A stretch of 64,000 nt of DNA from Mucor racemosus (GCA_027405735.1 JAPEHQ010000009.1:1860001-1924000), one strand, 5' to 3'. Counted from the first letter of the stretch, positions 10,641-24,153 are shown. The notes: generated from the letters alone by a model not told the origin. Numbers and translations: made by a program.

Positions 10641-12550
10641 CTTTAACTTGTGGTGTCAACTTATGGAAAAGATATATTATTGAAATCTTAAATAGTATTG
10701 TCAATATCTAATTTTTATTGGTATCACTTTTATATCTATTTCATCGCAAGCTCTTCCCTTCCATACAGAATTTTGAAGGTTTCTTTTGATATGACGCTTC
10801 CGATCTAATGTCTTTGGTCTTGTCTCTTTGGTCTTGTTGTCTTGTTTCACTGGTGTTGTCTCTCTGGTTTTGTTTCTTTGATTTTATCTTAGTTACTATA
10901 TTTCCTTCAGAAATTAAAGCATTTTTTTTGTTATCTAATTTTTGATTCACCCTATGCGGGTTTAAGAATCAAATGATTTGATCGAAAAAAAGCGATAATT
11001 TTTACCACCTTTATTGGGATGGTATCTGTTTTGATGCTACCTTAGTGAATTTGGTTACTATACTCAGTTGTTTGTCTTTGTACAATCGGTAATTCTGGGT
11101 CAATTTAGCCTGGTTGCTCTCCATTCATGGACTTGCGACCTCTCCCCCTTTTAGGGCCTTGTAGTCTTCTTTCACGGTAACCGGCTGGAAACTATAGCCC
11201 TTTCTGGCAATCGGAGTCGTACTGTTTTCATAGCATCTGCTTGATTTCAGTATCACTTTATAGTATGGTGGTATACAAGCTATAAAGTCAAATGGCAACA
11301 TGTAGATAGACCTCCACGTGGTGTTGCTGGAAACGTTCTTCTGAACGGCTAACTATCTACTACATTAAACCAATTATATTACAATTCACTTTTCTTTCAT
11401 CTTAGAGCATTTTATTGTTTATAATTTCGACCCATAATTTTTTATTTTATTTGTTTTTTCTTCGATTCTTTATATTACATAATAAAAACTCCAAGACTGA
11501 AATCTATTGTTTTATTAATCTATTTCTTATTTCCTATTTCTTATTCTGATACAAATTATTGAATTAATACAACTAAGCCCGCAAAGTTTTAACAAAAACA
11601 GAATTACGTGAATTTGCTTGATTGTTATATATACAGGATATACAAGAAAACTATTTATAAACAGTATATATGTATATATATATATATATATATCCGAGAG
11701 CCCTTTGGTGTTAAGCAAGGAGATTATGTCAATCTCAATGATAAAACATGTACTAGATAATCTAATAAAAATAAAGGAAAACTTTTAAAAAATGAAAGAG
11801 CGCATTAAAACTAAAGAACTTTATTATAAGGTCGAAACATCTTCTTTTATATTCACATTCTCTAATTATATGTTATATGACTAATCTAAAATGAGTCTAT
11901 TTATATTATACATATATCCAATCAAGTCTACGTGACACACACTAGTTCAACATTCTTCAATACGTACAGTACAAACTAAACTTTATGACATAATATACAG
12001 TAATGTAGAACTTGTTATATAAAACTGCTGTGTCGTTAATCTTAACCAAGGAATGTACACAAACTTGTGAACGCAACATTTGAACTTTAGCAGAATGGTT
12101 AAGCTCCAACCAAGTTTTCCAGGCTTTTGCGTTTTTCATCTTGTAGCCAGTGTTTGACGATAATCATTAATCTAGTGATAGTAGCTTGATAAGCTACAAG
12201 GCAAGCTAACACTAATTTGAATAATGATGCAGAAATGACCAGCTTCAAATTGAGAAATCGCATTCGAAATGAAAATAAGTTCAATGTTTCTCTCTGACAT
12301 AATATTTTTTTATTTTATTTTTAATAGTAAAAATATTGTTTTTAAATCCAAAATATATGTCATTTCTCTCCCTCACATAGTTTATTTGTTGCATATACTG
12401 TATCTGTTCCTAGAAGAAAGATGTAGATCATATTCATTTTTTGTTATATACATATAGGGGTTTTTTTTGTGATTTTTTTAATAAAATTTAATATTTTATA
12501 ATCTGTATTCATGAATATGGCCGATTATTTTCACATTATTATAATGATAC
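10641..12550. other. Intergenic; simple repeats, weak exon-like pieces
   Basis: The first part (10790-10880) continues the TTGGTCTTG-type simple repeats. A lone piece of the 90-bp unit is near 10941-10985. A TA microsatellite is at 11660-11692. On the minus strand 12255-12103 reads as an open stretch with a hydrophobic segment and then a KHWLQDEKRKSLENLVG piece, which looks exon-like, but no partner exons or family were recognised. Confidence 0.4.
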
Positions 12551-15500
12551 ATTATGGCCGGCCTGTGCCACACAAAATAATTTTGTTGTGCCCAGGTGGG
12601 CTGCACGCTATGGCCGGAGCTGTTGTGTCCACTGAATATGGTTAAAAAGATAGCAAGATGCACATGGGCAAAACAAAAAAAACTGCATACGAACTGAGCA
12701 TTAAGCCTGTATGTGCAGGATTATAGAGTCTGACCGTATGGATGACATTCATCCCATATGTGCATAATAGTAGAATCTCCTATATGCATAATCATTATCT
12801 CTATTTGAGCAGCATAATAACAAAACCTAACCATGAGCATAATGAGCTAATCGTATGGGCACAAATTGGTTTTTTGTACATGAGCATTGTGCTGTTCTCA
12901 AAATTCCATTGCATTTTTTACTGGAATGGGTTTTTAAATTACATTTGCTTTTATTAATACAGATTATAGACAGTAATACAACTCAATACATTGTTAATGT
13001 ACAGCAATAGTACATGCAAGAGCCAATATATTTACGATTATCATCATTTGTAGATATGCTTATAGCTATAATGTCTACAGCAACAATGGTTTTTGCTTGA
13101 TCATAAATTTGAATAGCACTTACTGCTTAAATTTATATAAAAGCCAAATCTAAGATTATAGATGTTACTTTATCACTTATCACACATAAAGTTTAAACAA
13201 ACTAGCCTTCTTTAAACTTACTATTTTAGTTTACGACTGTCAGCTGTAAAAGTTTTTGTTTTCAATCATAGCTACGATCAATGCTATTATGTTTGTTAGG
13301 CAATACATTAGATTATTCTTTTTTTGTGTTTCTAAATCATTTGAAATTTTATCACTTTTCTGGAACATTTCGTGGGTTTGTAGCCAGTTCTAGCTTTTTA
13401 TTGAATAGGTATAAATATTATTATTGCATTCGATTTGATCTGGTAATCAAGAAATACGTCCAAAAATACAGTAGTAAATAATGATATTTGATCTTAGAAT
13501 GCAGTTGAATGAAAATATCAGTCTCTAATATAACGACTGCTACCTATATTAGAAACATTAGTCTCGTTTGTTAGCATGAGCATTCAGGTAAAAGAAAAGA
13601 ATACCAGCGTTATAGTCTGATATGCCTTATCAAACAGTGAATATATCCTTGATATATGACAACAACTCTCGTAGAAAAGGATTTTCAAGTCTTTACATTA
13701 TTTAGCACAATTAAAACTCTGCTAAATTGCTCATTTCAACCAATGTAAAAGCAGCATTACAGCGCATGAACCATAAACTAAATAAAATAAACTATATCTG
13801 TTATTATAGAAACATACATTTTTATATCAGAAAAACCATCGTCTACCATATCAAACATTCATTAAAAAAGTTGAAAAAGCGAACCCGTAGAGCGACGCCA
13901 TGATTGAGCATAGCAAGATTGAACGACTACGCCCCTCATACTATAGTATATACAGTAATATATCTAAGTTTTAAATAAAAAAACGTTTTTTTATAACTTT
14001 TCTTATATTTAAGCACATACGGTCTGAAAATTTAGTTTTTGTAGCGGACATTTTCGGGGCTCATTTTATCCTTACCAACACTCATGGTTTTGATCAAAAA
14101 ACAAAAAAATCAAGTTTTGATATCAAAATCAACGTTTAAATATACTACATTGTGAGAGAAAATTGTAGCCACGACTAATACACAATTTATACAATCTTAA
14201 TATTAAATGTTAAGTAATGAAACTTTGCATTTTTGGCCCAAAAACGGTTTTTTGATTAAAGGATTTTCATGTTATATTTTGCAATAAAATTTTTTATTAT
14301 TTTTGATTGAGCAAATAGAGCGCTAAATTCTGCATATGTGTATATTTTTTATTTTTATAATTGATAGTATAAGTAACTCTAGATTTGCAAAACCAAAAAA
14401 AAAATTTAAAAAATGTCAAAATCGATGATCTGGACAAAAATAATTTTCGAAATTAATATTCCGCTTACAAGCCTTGTAAGTCTTAAAAATAAGTGATTTA
14501 ATAATACTTGAGAACTTTTTCAAGAATTTACGATGATGTACCCACTTGATTTAAGCTTATTACTGTAAATGTTTATATACGTTACTATTGTATGGTAGTT
14601 TATTTGATGATAATATAGTCTTACTTCATAATTATTGCGTTAGAGATGATTTATATTGAGTTTTAGTCTTATCTCGCCAATATCATATACATAAACATGA
14701 CCGTCACTGGAACCTATTGCCGCCTGTTTACCCTCTTTGTCCCAATCCAATTTATTATTGAATGCTTTACCAGAACCAATTTAAGTACTTACAAATGGGT
14801 CCTTGGTATTTTCATTTAATTCCATAAATTAAATTGACTGGTTCTACCTACAGTAGTATCAAACGTATCATCAGCCGGCCTTATGATAAATGTCAATCTA
14901 AAATCAGAAATATCCCACTGTCATTGTTATAAGCTATGAAAAGCTTGATTTTTAATAATACAGCAATAATATAAAAATCAAGATGATTCTAATAGCATAT
15001 GGTGAGTATTTAACATCTAAGTACGTTTGATGAAGTATGCTTTTAAACCCCTTTAAAAATCCTGACGCGAGCACAACATCTTAGTCCTGTAATTTCTATC
15101 CATCAAAATGTTGCGATTGCTATGATACAACGAATACACCACATTTTATCAATCTTGACCTCGTTGTACATTGGGTGTCAGTTTTTTACCAGTTGTGTTT
15201 TTTCTGATTCATTAATATTCAGTCATATTGAACGATTATTTGTAGCATTGCCAAAAAAAAAAGAATAAATGCTTCAATAATTGTCTGCATATCAAATTAT
15301 ACAATTTAGTAGCAATGATTGTACATAACTCTGTTTTTTGAATTTATCAATGTTAATCAAAATAATTAGTACTTTCATTCAAAAGTAAGCTTTGCTTTAT
15401 ACATTTATATTTACCAATTTTTCTGTTGTTAGATATGGACTTTCGATCAAAATGCATTGATTATAACGTATATGATGGAACAAAATGACTAAGCCTTGGA

Positions 15501-16064
15501 TGCTTTTTTTGTTTGAAAAAAATATTATAACGTGCCCTTACATTAACAGTTAATAATTCGTTCCCAAATAAACAATAGGAAAAACATGTGCTTGCACCTG
15601 TTACTTAATTTTAGCTTATGAAAAATATTGGCTTTTTTGTTGTAGTTTTAAATGTAAATAAAAGAGCTGAGGAAAGAGTAGGGAAGAAAAAAAATTTATG
15701 TGCTACAAACAGGAATTTACAAAGGCATAAATACCTTTAGTTTTGCCAAACAGGTTGTTGTGGTTGTTCCCATTTGGTTTCCGAAAGAAGAACATGGGCA
15801 GAACTCTTTCAAACCTCAAATTTCAAATTAATATATTTCGCCAATAAGGCAATTCTGTTGAATCAGAGTAACTCACATCTGCTTTAAACCATTCAAATTA
15901 TCTCCTTTATTAATTATATTATAATTGATATACTTTAGTAAATTGACTAAAAAACCTTGATCTCATTGCTCTGCTCATTTGGGCTATCTGATCTGCACAA
16001 AATGTCTTATTCTGCCCATCTGTGCAGATCATTATGCCAACAGGAAGCATAGTTTGGCCGTAGT
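12551..16064 (+). mobile_element. TIR repeat family, copy 2 (reference-length, 3.5 kb)
   Basis: This is the only copy without a large insertion. The ends are ATTATGGCCGGCC on the left and TTTGGCCGTAGT on the right. It contains the intact sequence around 13440-13444 (CTGGTAATC) that is split in copy 1, so it serves as the empty site for the insertion there. No ORF exceeds 80 codons. The central minus strand carries the dynein-like WD40 fragment. Confidence 0.7.
14671..15190 (-). pseudogene. WD40 fragment resembling dynein intermediate chain (copy 2)
   Basis: It is almost identical to the fragment at 4808-5330, differing by single bases such as CATGACCGTC for CATGACCATC. The minus-strand reading gives the same GSSDGHVYVYDIGE end and the same stops. 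The shared stops show that decay preceded duplication of the element. Confidence 0.55.
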
Positions 16065-16765
16065 GCATATAGAATAGCCTAAACAAGAGCCCGTTTTTAT
16101 ATCATTTTCCCATTTACACAGCATATCAAGGAGACTAAACCTTTTGCAATTCTGTAAATCAACACCAGGCACTAGACGCAACATTTATTGCAACGGGAGC
16201 TTATTTGAATTCATATTCGGCGACAACTAGTGAGCTTACTGACCCTAGTAGGTGTAATTAGCAGGTAACCAACTTGTTGTTTAAACTTACGGAAGGCACA
16301 ATGGCTCATAATAGAAACTGATATCTGAATAACTTGTACAGTAATACTGATTCATACCTATATCCGTATAGAGTGGAAGCTTACTCGTATCACTATTCAT
16401 AGGGATAATATTTTTAGTTATTTGCAATAAAAGTGAGAAGTAATATTGGTGTCTAGCCGGATTTTTCCAGCCACGTTTACTAGTAGTATAAGCTGGGCTC
16501 GATACCACCACCCCTAGTGAGCAGTAAGTTATAGGTGCACTTTGGCGATGATTTTCTCGACACGCAGTAGGTTGTGGCCGTTACCCATCGAAATCGTAGT
16601 GTTAAAGATGTGTATCTACTCTCATGTAAATCCGGGAGTTATTAACGTTTAAATTTTCTGAGATAGGGTTTCTATTATCGATTTTTTACGATTGTAAAGA
16701 AGTAGGTTTCAATTGGTTTTCAGATGGTTTTCAAATTTTTCACCTGATATTTAGTCAAATTATGT
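16065..16765 (-). pseudogene. Duplicated flank with decayed coding relic (copy 2)
   Basis: From 16265 it matches the flank of copy 1 at 6215. The minus-strand open stretch 16511-16287 contains SKLPLYTDIGMNQYYC, whose counterpart in copy 1 is broken by stops. The 200 bp after the TIR (16065-16260) have no match seen. The family is not recognised. Confidence 0.35.
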
Positions 16766-18005
16766 CAAGTTTCCAAAGACAATGTACCTTCATCTATAGG
16801 CCATTAATCTGTTGGAAAATAGAAAAGTTAATATTAGAATATTGATATACTGGCCTAATATTGGCCAAAATTGACTTAAAATTGATTGTAAAAGAATAAG
16901 CATCTAAATTGAGGTGTTATTTTTAGTATTCACAAGATAGATTTACCTCAAAGTTACTCTGTGTTTTTTGTTTCAGCGAAAAATATTGATTTTTCGTTGA
17001 AATAATCAAAATAATAATTCACATTACAGCTTACAGACTATCATAACGGGGTTCCAAAATCGATTTCAAAAATAATCGAAAAATGAATGAAAAATGATTC
17101 AAAAAACAAAATCGCTTAATGGCTCATGAACTGCAAAGTAACTCGACCTAGCGTATTAAATGTTTTTTGTATAGTTTTAAATTCTGCATCCATTAAAATA
17201 AAATGCAAATAAATGTTTAGCATTAAATTTTGCGAAAAATGCGATTGAAGTTCTAGAGGTTTTTTGAAGATACACATTACTTTTTATAAGCATATTTTAA
17301 ATATAAGTAATGGCAGTAATGCAACAAAACATTATCTATCAATTGAGCTATTGCTGAGCATTTTATCTGCATTTTTCGTAGAGGAAACAAGATTTTTGTC
17401 ATTTTTTTTCAAGTTCAGAATTTGGGATGAGGGTATATAAGGGAAAAATTGAAGCTAGAAACGAAAGCATCTCTTTCTACACATTTTTGCGGATATCTCC
17501 ACGAAAAATCAATATTTTAAAAAAAACTAAATTGGGTTCGAGAGAGCTCCGCGAGATCTATGGTATGAATGTAAAAAAAACGCTGATCAATTTAACGAAT
17601 ATTTTGAAATCTGCTACAAAAATGTCAAAAAAAATGAAAAAAATAAAAGTGCTCAGAATTTTTTTATATTGAAATATATTATAGAGTGCTTTAAAACAAG
17701 TAAATTTTATTATTAAAAAGTGTTGGATTAACTTAATGTTTTGTAAAGATATGAAAGTTCAAAGTTTTCAATTTTTAGCAGTGAAATACGTGTAGAAATC
17801 TGAAACATTAGCACTGGAAAAGTTATATCAACTGCAAAAAATAAGATATTTTCAGATACTTGTTTTTCGATTAAAATTGGTCATCTCAGGTACATGGGCA
17901 TATAATTTTTTCTTAATGTTATTTAGTGATAAAAAAGCAGAGCAGGAATGAAAAGTGAGACCTAGTTGCCAAGGAAAAAGTTGCAAATTTTACCTGTTTT
18001 TGAAT
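16765..18005 (+). repeat. Dispersed repeat R2, copy A (about 1.24 kb)
   Basis: The sequence matches 26228-27450 in reverse orientation over its full length, and 52541-53090, 58800-59420 and 62930-64000 in part. It contains a short ORF at 17427-17672 whose reading is partly kept in other copies (SPRKINILKK). Many positions changing the residue and frame breaks in some copies argue against a protein under selection. No LTR or TIR was found at the limits, which are approximate. Confidence 0.75.
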
Positions 18006-20327
18006 CTTTCGTGAGATCTACTAAATTTAGGAATATGTAGATAATATAATAAGATTGTTGTATATATATATATATATTGCAATGTTCAAGAATATCTGAG
18101 AATTTACTTAGTACATATTTTGATAGAATTTAACAGCTGTATTGTCGAATGCTTTCTACATAAAAATTTAATGATTTTCAGAAAGCTGACCTTTCAAAAA
18201 AGATACCCAGCTTCTCCATTCTCAACTAAAAATTTGCAAAACAAAATATTCACATTTCTATACAGTAATGAAGGTTAAAAAAGAGAGCACATGTCAATAC
18301 TCGATGGAAATCCTAAAAATTAAATTTTCACAGAAATATCACAAATGTACTCTATATATTTTATTGGTTTATATCTTTATCAAAATGCAGGTAATGCGAT
18401 TCATTTACACTTTTATGAAAAGGGTGATTAACTAGCTTCATATATTTAGCAAAAGGAGGAGGGTGTTATATATTTCTACAATGATTAATTAATTTATTAA
18501 AATATATATTTATAAGGGTAATAACATTGTGCGATCTTTTGATTCAGCCATATGATGAGCAGCAGCAGCAATATCAGAATGATCTCTACAATCACGTTTC
18601 ATAATGGGCATAGTTTATTCAATGCCAACTATTCAAATATACATCCCTTATGGAAATAATACTTGCAACTATACATATATCTATTAGTATATGCCCATAC
18701 GCCGTTAGTACAACCACATCGCTTACTATGATTTACGCAAAACATCATTTTCTTCATAGGAGACAAATCTATCACAAAAATACAGCCTGTATTAGGAATA
18801 GAAATTGATGGAATATTACCGTCATTGTCACCAGCTAATGATTCTGTCAATTTTTCGTCATAAAGAGTTGATGCAGATGTTAAGGGATATATCGGTGATA
18901 AGGGTATTTCTTTGTTAGATATTTCTGAGCAATCTAGAAGGGGTCCACCATCATCTCTTTCAATGATATGCAGTAATTCAATGATATATATATATACTAT
19001 ATATACGCGAAAAAATGAGTAAAAAAAAAGTATTATATAATAAATCCTTGAATGAGCTTATCAAAAACACAAGGTATTAAATACATGTTGTAAAAAAAGA
19101 AACTGCAAGAGGTGTAACGTATAAAATATAGTCATTAAGAATAAGGATGCAAGTTAAATTAAATATTTCTGCAACTGTCAAAGCACATATAATTGCTGGA
19201 TTAAAAAATGCCAAATATAGTAGTTTCATAGAGAAACCAAATAATCGAGAATATTTTCAATACGGATTGCCATCTTTTTCTTTTTTTTTGGTCACAAATA
19301 TATTAAAGATATACTTCATTTTACTCAAGCCGCGATATTTACCTTTTTAGTACCTTCCTTGTGGAATGGATTTCTCGATCTAGCATTGAAACCCTCGTAT
19401 GTGCATATATGTTGTAAAAGGTGGGCACAAACGTGCGAATAGCGTGAGCTACTAATTAGAGCCTAAATGGTTCATCACAGGGCAGTTGCCTAGTTTGATA
19501 CAGTGTGAATATAACGAAACAGATCTACGTACATAAACAAAATATATTTAGTCGCTTTTATAATAAAGATCAATTTTTTTATATACGGGTTTTGTGCACC
19601 TGTAATGCAAAGTTAAATATTGATAAGCTAAATGTACGTTAATTCCAATTTTGTATAAAATGAGAGCATGTAGTGCTAGTAAATATTTGAGGATTGCTCA
19701 TGTAATAAGATAATTTTTGATAAAATCCAGAAAAAGAGAAATGAGAAAATCTTTACCATGGTTAGCCTTTTGAATTATATGAATATTAAGCAAATAATTA
19801 TGCTTTCCATTCTTTTCATTTTCTTGTTTTTGCCAATTATAATGATAAAAAAAAGACTTTCTCCAAGACAAAATATAGTTTTTCCAAGCAAAGATTTCTA
19901 TTTTTCTGTTGTGGCCCTGAAATGTCAGAGCGAATGACGATGATTATAGAAATGTGAGTTTTTGTTTCATATCAACTTTAGTGAAACGGCTTTGTTTTCA
20001 ATATGGAAAATCACTGCTTATTCAATTAGCCAATGACCAAGTTTCGATGAATTATACACATAGTGAGTAAACTAATCCCCTAGAGTATATATACAAAGAT
20101 AATCTGTCATACATTTATAGATGCTATTAGGTCCGATTTAGACCCAACCATACACCCATTTTGCACATACATCAAACACCCCCCTCCTTCTCTGGATAAC
20201 TGTTATTCTTCAACCCCTTCTTCTTTCCTCTTTTTGTTAATTCTCCCTTCAATATCCCGCTTTTTCTTTTCTTTTTTTTATTTTATTTCTCTGATAAATC
20301 TGTTTGCTAGATAGAGACAGAGGAATT
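18006..20327. other. Intergenic upstream of the carrier gene
   Basis: The stretch is AT-rich, with TA microsatellites at 18060-18077 and near 18985-19000. It has one weak minus-strand coding relic, listed separately. The last 150 bp (20160-20285) form a CT-rich tract just before the carrier start, as often seen in fungal promoters. Confidence 0.5.
18629..18970 (-). pseudogene. Unrecognised Cys-rich ORF remnant
   Basis: The minus strand is open from about 18970 to the TAG at 18629. The C-terminal part holds several cysteines and histidines (CVNHSKRCGC, then a C and an HKGC pair). The upstream part has ordinary-looking composition with serines and prolines. There is no good ATG at the start, and the upstream DNA becomes a TA microsatellite. 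It could be one exon of a lost gene or a chance ORF. Confidence 0.25.
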
Positions 20328-21785
20328 ATGAATTCAAATAGTTGGAGTATACATCAATTATTTGGTTTATTCGATCAAAATCAAGACGGCTTCATTGATG
20401 TACATGATATGAAAGCAGTATTACATTTACTGCCCAGTGACGATGTTGTAAGATTATAATTTAAAATGAGAAAAGCTTAATTGAATAACATGCAATTAGA
20501 ACACACTTTTGGATCAAGTAGATGATGATAAATCAATTGCATTTTCAGAATTTGCATCTTTGCTTGATAGACATGAAATAACAGAAAATGATCTCAAGTC
20601 GGAACACCTCGGAAAAATCATGAATATAATGGTTACTCATACTTTGTCGGTTCCGTCAAATAAAGAGCCTAAATTGTACGATAAAACCATCGACATGTTC
20701 ACCTCGGATACGATGAAACATTTAGTTGCTGGTGGTGTTGCTGGCGCCGTATCTCGTACAGTTGTGAGTCCAATGGAAAGAATGAAGATCTTATTTCAGG
20801 TATGCATATAAATAATTGATAATCATTTGAAATCACATGAATTTCATGCACACACAAACACACCTATATATATATATATATATATATATAAAGGATGACA
20901 GGCACTAATCTATAATAAATTAAATTCAGGTACAAGGCCCAAATATGCCTGCTTACACCGGTGTATGGTCCACTTTAAACCGTATGTGGAAAGAAGAAGG
21001 TTGGAGAGGTTTTATGAGAGGAAATGGTACAAATGTTATTCGTATGATCCCGTACAGTGCTTCACAATTTGCAGCTTATGAATATTTTAAATCTGCATTG
21101 ATGAAACCTGGAAAAACAGAATTGGATACCCCAAGACGACTCATTGCAGGCGCCTTAGCTGGTACTGTATCCGTTGCATGTACATATCCATTAGATCTTG
21201 TTCGTACTCGATTATCGATTCAATCTGCTTCACCGTTGCTTCAAAGTTCCCACAATCCAAAAGATGTGCCAGCAAAGAAATTGCCCGGTATTGCATCTAC
21301 TGTAAAATTAATTTATAGAACAGAAGGTGGTTTGCGTGGTTTATATAGAGGCCTTTGGCCAACGACGCTGGTAATTATTATGTGTGTTTATGTATACAAT
21401 GTCCTAAACTCTTATCAATTAGGGCGTCGCTCCTTATGTTGCACTTAATTTCCAATGTTACGAAGTCTTAAAAGATTATTTAATTCCTATACAAGAAGAT
21501 CATGGAAATATTAGAAAATTATTTTGTGGTGCATTAGCTGGATCGATTGCTCAAACTATTATATATCCATTAGATGTGCTTCGAAGAAGATTCCAAGTGA
21601 GTGGTATGAATAGCATGGATTATCAGTATAATGGCACATGGCATGCACTGAAAACCATGGCACAAAAAGAAGGGTTTAAATCACTCTATAGAGGATTACT
21701 ACCAAATTATTTAAAGGTTGCACCTGCAATGGGTGTTACATTTTACTCTTATGAATTATGTAAAGAATTTATGCATGCAAAATAG
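20328..21785 (+). CDS. EF-hand mitochondrial carrier (SLC25 family), 407 aa
   Basis: The protein is an inner-membrane solute carrier with a short calcium-binding N-terminus. Exons are 20328-20447, 20500-20799, 20930-21370 and 21423-21785, all joined in phase 0 with GT-AG introns. Residues 16-27 form a canonical EF-hand loop (DQNQDGFIDVHD), and a second, degenerate loop follows near 45-57. The three carrier signatures are at about 131 (PMERMK), 227 (PLDLVR) and 336 (PLDVLR). The core (RGNGTNVIRMIPYSA, APYVALNF) resembles the Ypr011c and CoA/APS carrier branch as much as classic SCaMC carriers. The EF-hand region is about 90 residues, shorter than in SCaMC. The substrate is not known. It converges on ARPC1, with 164 nt between stop codons. 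Confidence 0.93.
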
Positions 21786-21794
21786 AATCCCATC

Positions 21795-21797
<3 letters not shown>

Positions 21798-21827
<30 letters not shown>
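21798..21827 (+). repeat. 30-base A homopolymer just after the carrier stop
   Basis: An unbroken run of 30 A begins 12 bases after the carrier stop codon, in the short gap between two convergent genes. The gene has three introns, so this is not a retrocopy tail. It may be a slippage-grown tract in the 3' UTR or polyadenylation region. Confidence 0.9.
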
Positions 21828-21828
<1 letters not shown>

Positions 21829-21949
21829 GATAATATAATATAACAACCATTATTTACACACTTGTATTCAAGTATATACTTTCCTTTCTACAATTTATAG
21901 ATTTTAATAAACACAGACATTCCTGTCATACTTTATTTAACCATTTTAA

Positions 21950-23254
21950 TTAAATTTTAAGACTGGAAAGGTCGGCAACAAGCTGACTAGGCTCAAAATC
22001 CCAAATAACAACTTTACCATCTACACCGCAAGTAGAGAATTTAGTAACATTGTCACGATCACCAGCATAGACACGGATTTCGTTGATGGTATTTTGATGA
22101 ACTGTACTTAAGGTGGTATCATTTTCTGTTTCACCACGAGAATCCATAGTCTTGAAACGAGCCAAAACTGAAGAAGTATGAGAGATCTTTTTGCGACCTA
22201 CATCAAGAGAACCAGCGTAATGCCAATCTTGGCCGTCCTTGGTCTCATAAAGAATAGGAGCACAATCAAAACCAGCAGCGACAATTTGCTGTTCATTAGT
22301 CCAAATGAGAGATCGGAAAGGAAGAGTATTAGCAGTAATTGATAGTAAAGTGTGATTACCATCAGCTTGAGGATAAACAAGATTAACAGAAGAATCATGA
22401 CCAGCAAATGCAAGAGCATCACCCGAGGGAGAGAAGGCTACAGAATGAACCCAACCACCACGACCACTGCTGAATTCACCGCAAACAGTGTTGAAAGGTA
22501 ACTTATCACCCCAACCAGTAGGTGCAGGCCTATTGATTTTCATATATAAATACCTTGATCCTCTCTCTGAATACAAAAACAAACAACTTACTTTTTATCA
22601 AGACCCTTAATGAATGAAGAAAAAACACGAGCCTTCATATCAGCAGAACCAGCAGCCAACAAAACATTGTTGGGATGCCAATCAATGGACAAAACAGTAC
22701 TGCGAATAGGTTTCTTAATATGCTTACTAGCCCACCAGTCATTATCCTCTTCAAAGTAACAAACAGCAATACAACGAGCACCGCTAGCAACTGCAAATTT
22801 CTCTTCGTTGGGAGACCAACGAACAAAAGTAGCAGCACGATTGATACGTAACAAGACAAGTCCAGGCTTCCAAATACCACCTTCATTAGTCCAAACATAG
22901 GCATTTCTGTCTTGAGAACAGGTAACAATACGGTTAGTATTGGGAGCAAAGTCGATGCTGGTAATAACTTTATCGTGCTACTCAAAAAAAAAATGAATTA
23001 GTTATCCTTGGCAATCGACAAAAAATGCATATACTTACTCCCTTTAAAGTAGCTTCCAACTTGGAGTTGGATTGACCATATTGATAGATTTTAGCATCAT
23101 TTGTATTTTCACATACAACCAATTCTAGTTTCATAAAAAAAACACGTCAAGTTATACTTTTCGATGTAAAGATATACAAAAACTTACGGTCTTTGCTAAA
23201 AGAATGAGCAGTGATGGGAGCGTTGGTAAGTTCGTAAATAGCAGGTGAAGACAT
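21950..23254 (-). CDS. ARC40: Arp2/3 complex subunit 1 (ARPC1/Arc40), WD40 protein, 372 aa
   Basis: It is the beta-propeller subunit of the Arp2/3 complex, which nucleates branched actin in the cytoplasm. Exons on the minus strand are 23254-23188, 23124-23039, 22977-22592 and 22529-21950. Family hallmarks are visible: LRINRAA followed by [12 protein letters not shown], then [40 protein letters not shown] [16 protein letters not shown] and the C-terminal IWDFEP. The length matches the family (about 370-380). The start is supported by MSSPAIYEL, which fits the family N-terminus. The upstream 900 bp is shared with the divergent KMO gene. Confidence 0.96.
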
Positions 23255-24153
23255 TTTGGTTTTTTATAATAATACAAACAGAAAAATATAAAAGAGGACT
23301 CTTGTCAGTCGACTACTTTTTCGAAATAATATATATATATATAAAGGATAATAAGAAGAAGAACAAGAGGAAATGACGAATGGAGCTATAGTTATAAGTA
23401 AAGAAACTATACGCGGAGTTGAGGTCGGTTTGTATCACTTTTACATGATGCACTACAGCTTTGCTTGTTTCATAGCATTACGAAATTCTCCCCCTTGGCA
23501 GTAATTTAATTTATCCGCTAGATTATACATTTTTATCTGGCTTAAAAATGATTATACAAGTACACATCACTTCAATGCTTATGTATTTCATGACAATGTG
23601 TATAACAATAATATAATTTATGTGAAGACTGAAGATCATCATAAAGAAATATGATTTTTTAACTAGATAATGATTTTCAAATGTTTATTTCAAGTATCGT
23701 GAATCAGTTCAAGCATTGCTAACGTATAAAAATCAGTTCTTTAGCATGTCTAATTTATTGCAATATATACATATTTTTTTTTTTTTTGAAGAGAAAGATA
23801 TTTTCCAAACCAAACAAACTGCAGATGTAGGAACATCTTGCATATATATTGAAAGCAAATTCCGTACGTTTGAATTCATTAAATTAAGTATTCTCGGCCA
23901 ATTACTTGTAAATTATTTATAATATAATCAAATAATATTGAATTAAAGATACTGAAGCATCAGCTAGATATTCTCATGGATCCTGTATGAGTAACAATCC
24001 CATCTACAAAACAACATCTGGTTTTTGAAGGGGAAAAAACAGGCGCGGTGGCTAAAATGAAAATTGATATGTATTAATAATGTGGGCGGGTCATCAGGAT
24101 TTAATCAAATCTTCTCTTTTACTTTTCACCTGTTAACAAAGCAAAAAATAAAG
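23255..24153. promoter_or_regulatory. Divergent intergenic region ARPC1 / KMO
   Basis: These 900 bp separate two divergent start codons, so both promoters should lie here. A TA microsatellite is at 23330-23343, and a run of T with a small unsupported ORF is near 23770. No specific factor site was recognised. Confidence 0.5.

Noticed and set aside
17427..17672. Lys-rich ORF (SPRKINILKK) shared by R2 copies as a small protein
   Set aside because: Residue-changing substitutions, frame breaks in some copies and an equally long antisense ORF in copy E argue against selection on protein.
22198..22422. Minus-strand 74-codon leucine-rich ORF
   Set aside because: Out-of-frame shadow of ARPC1.
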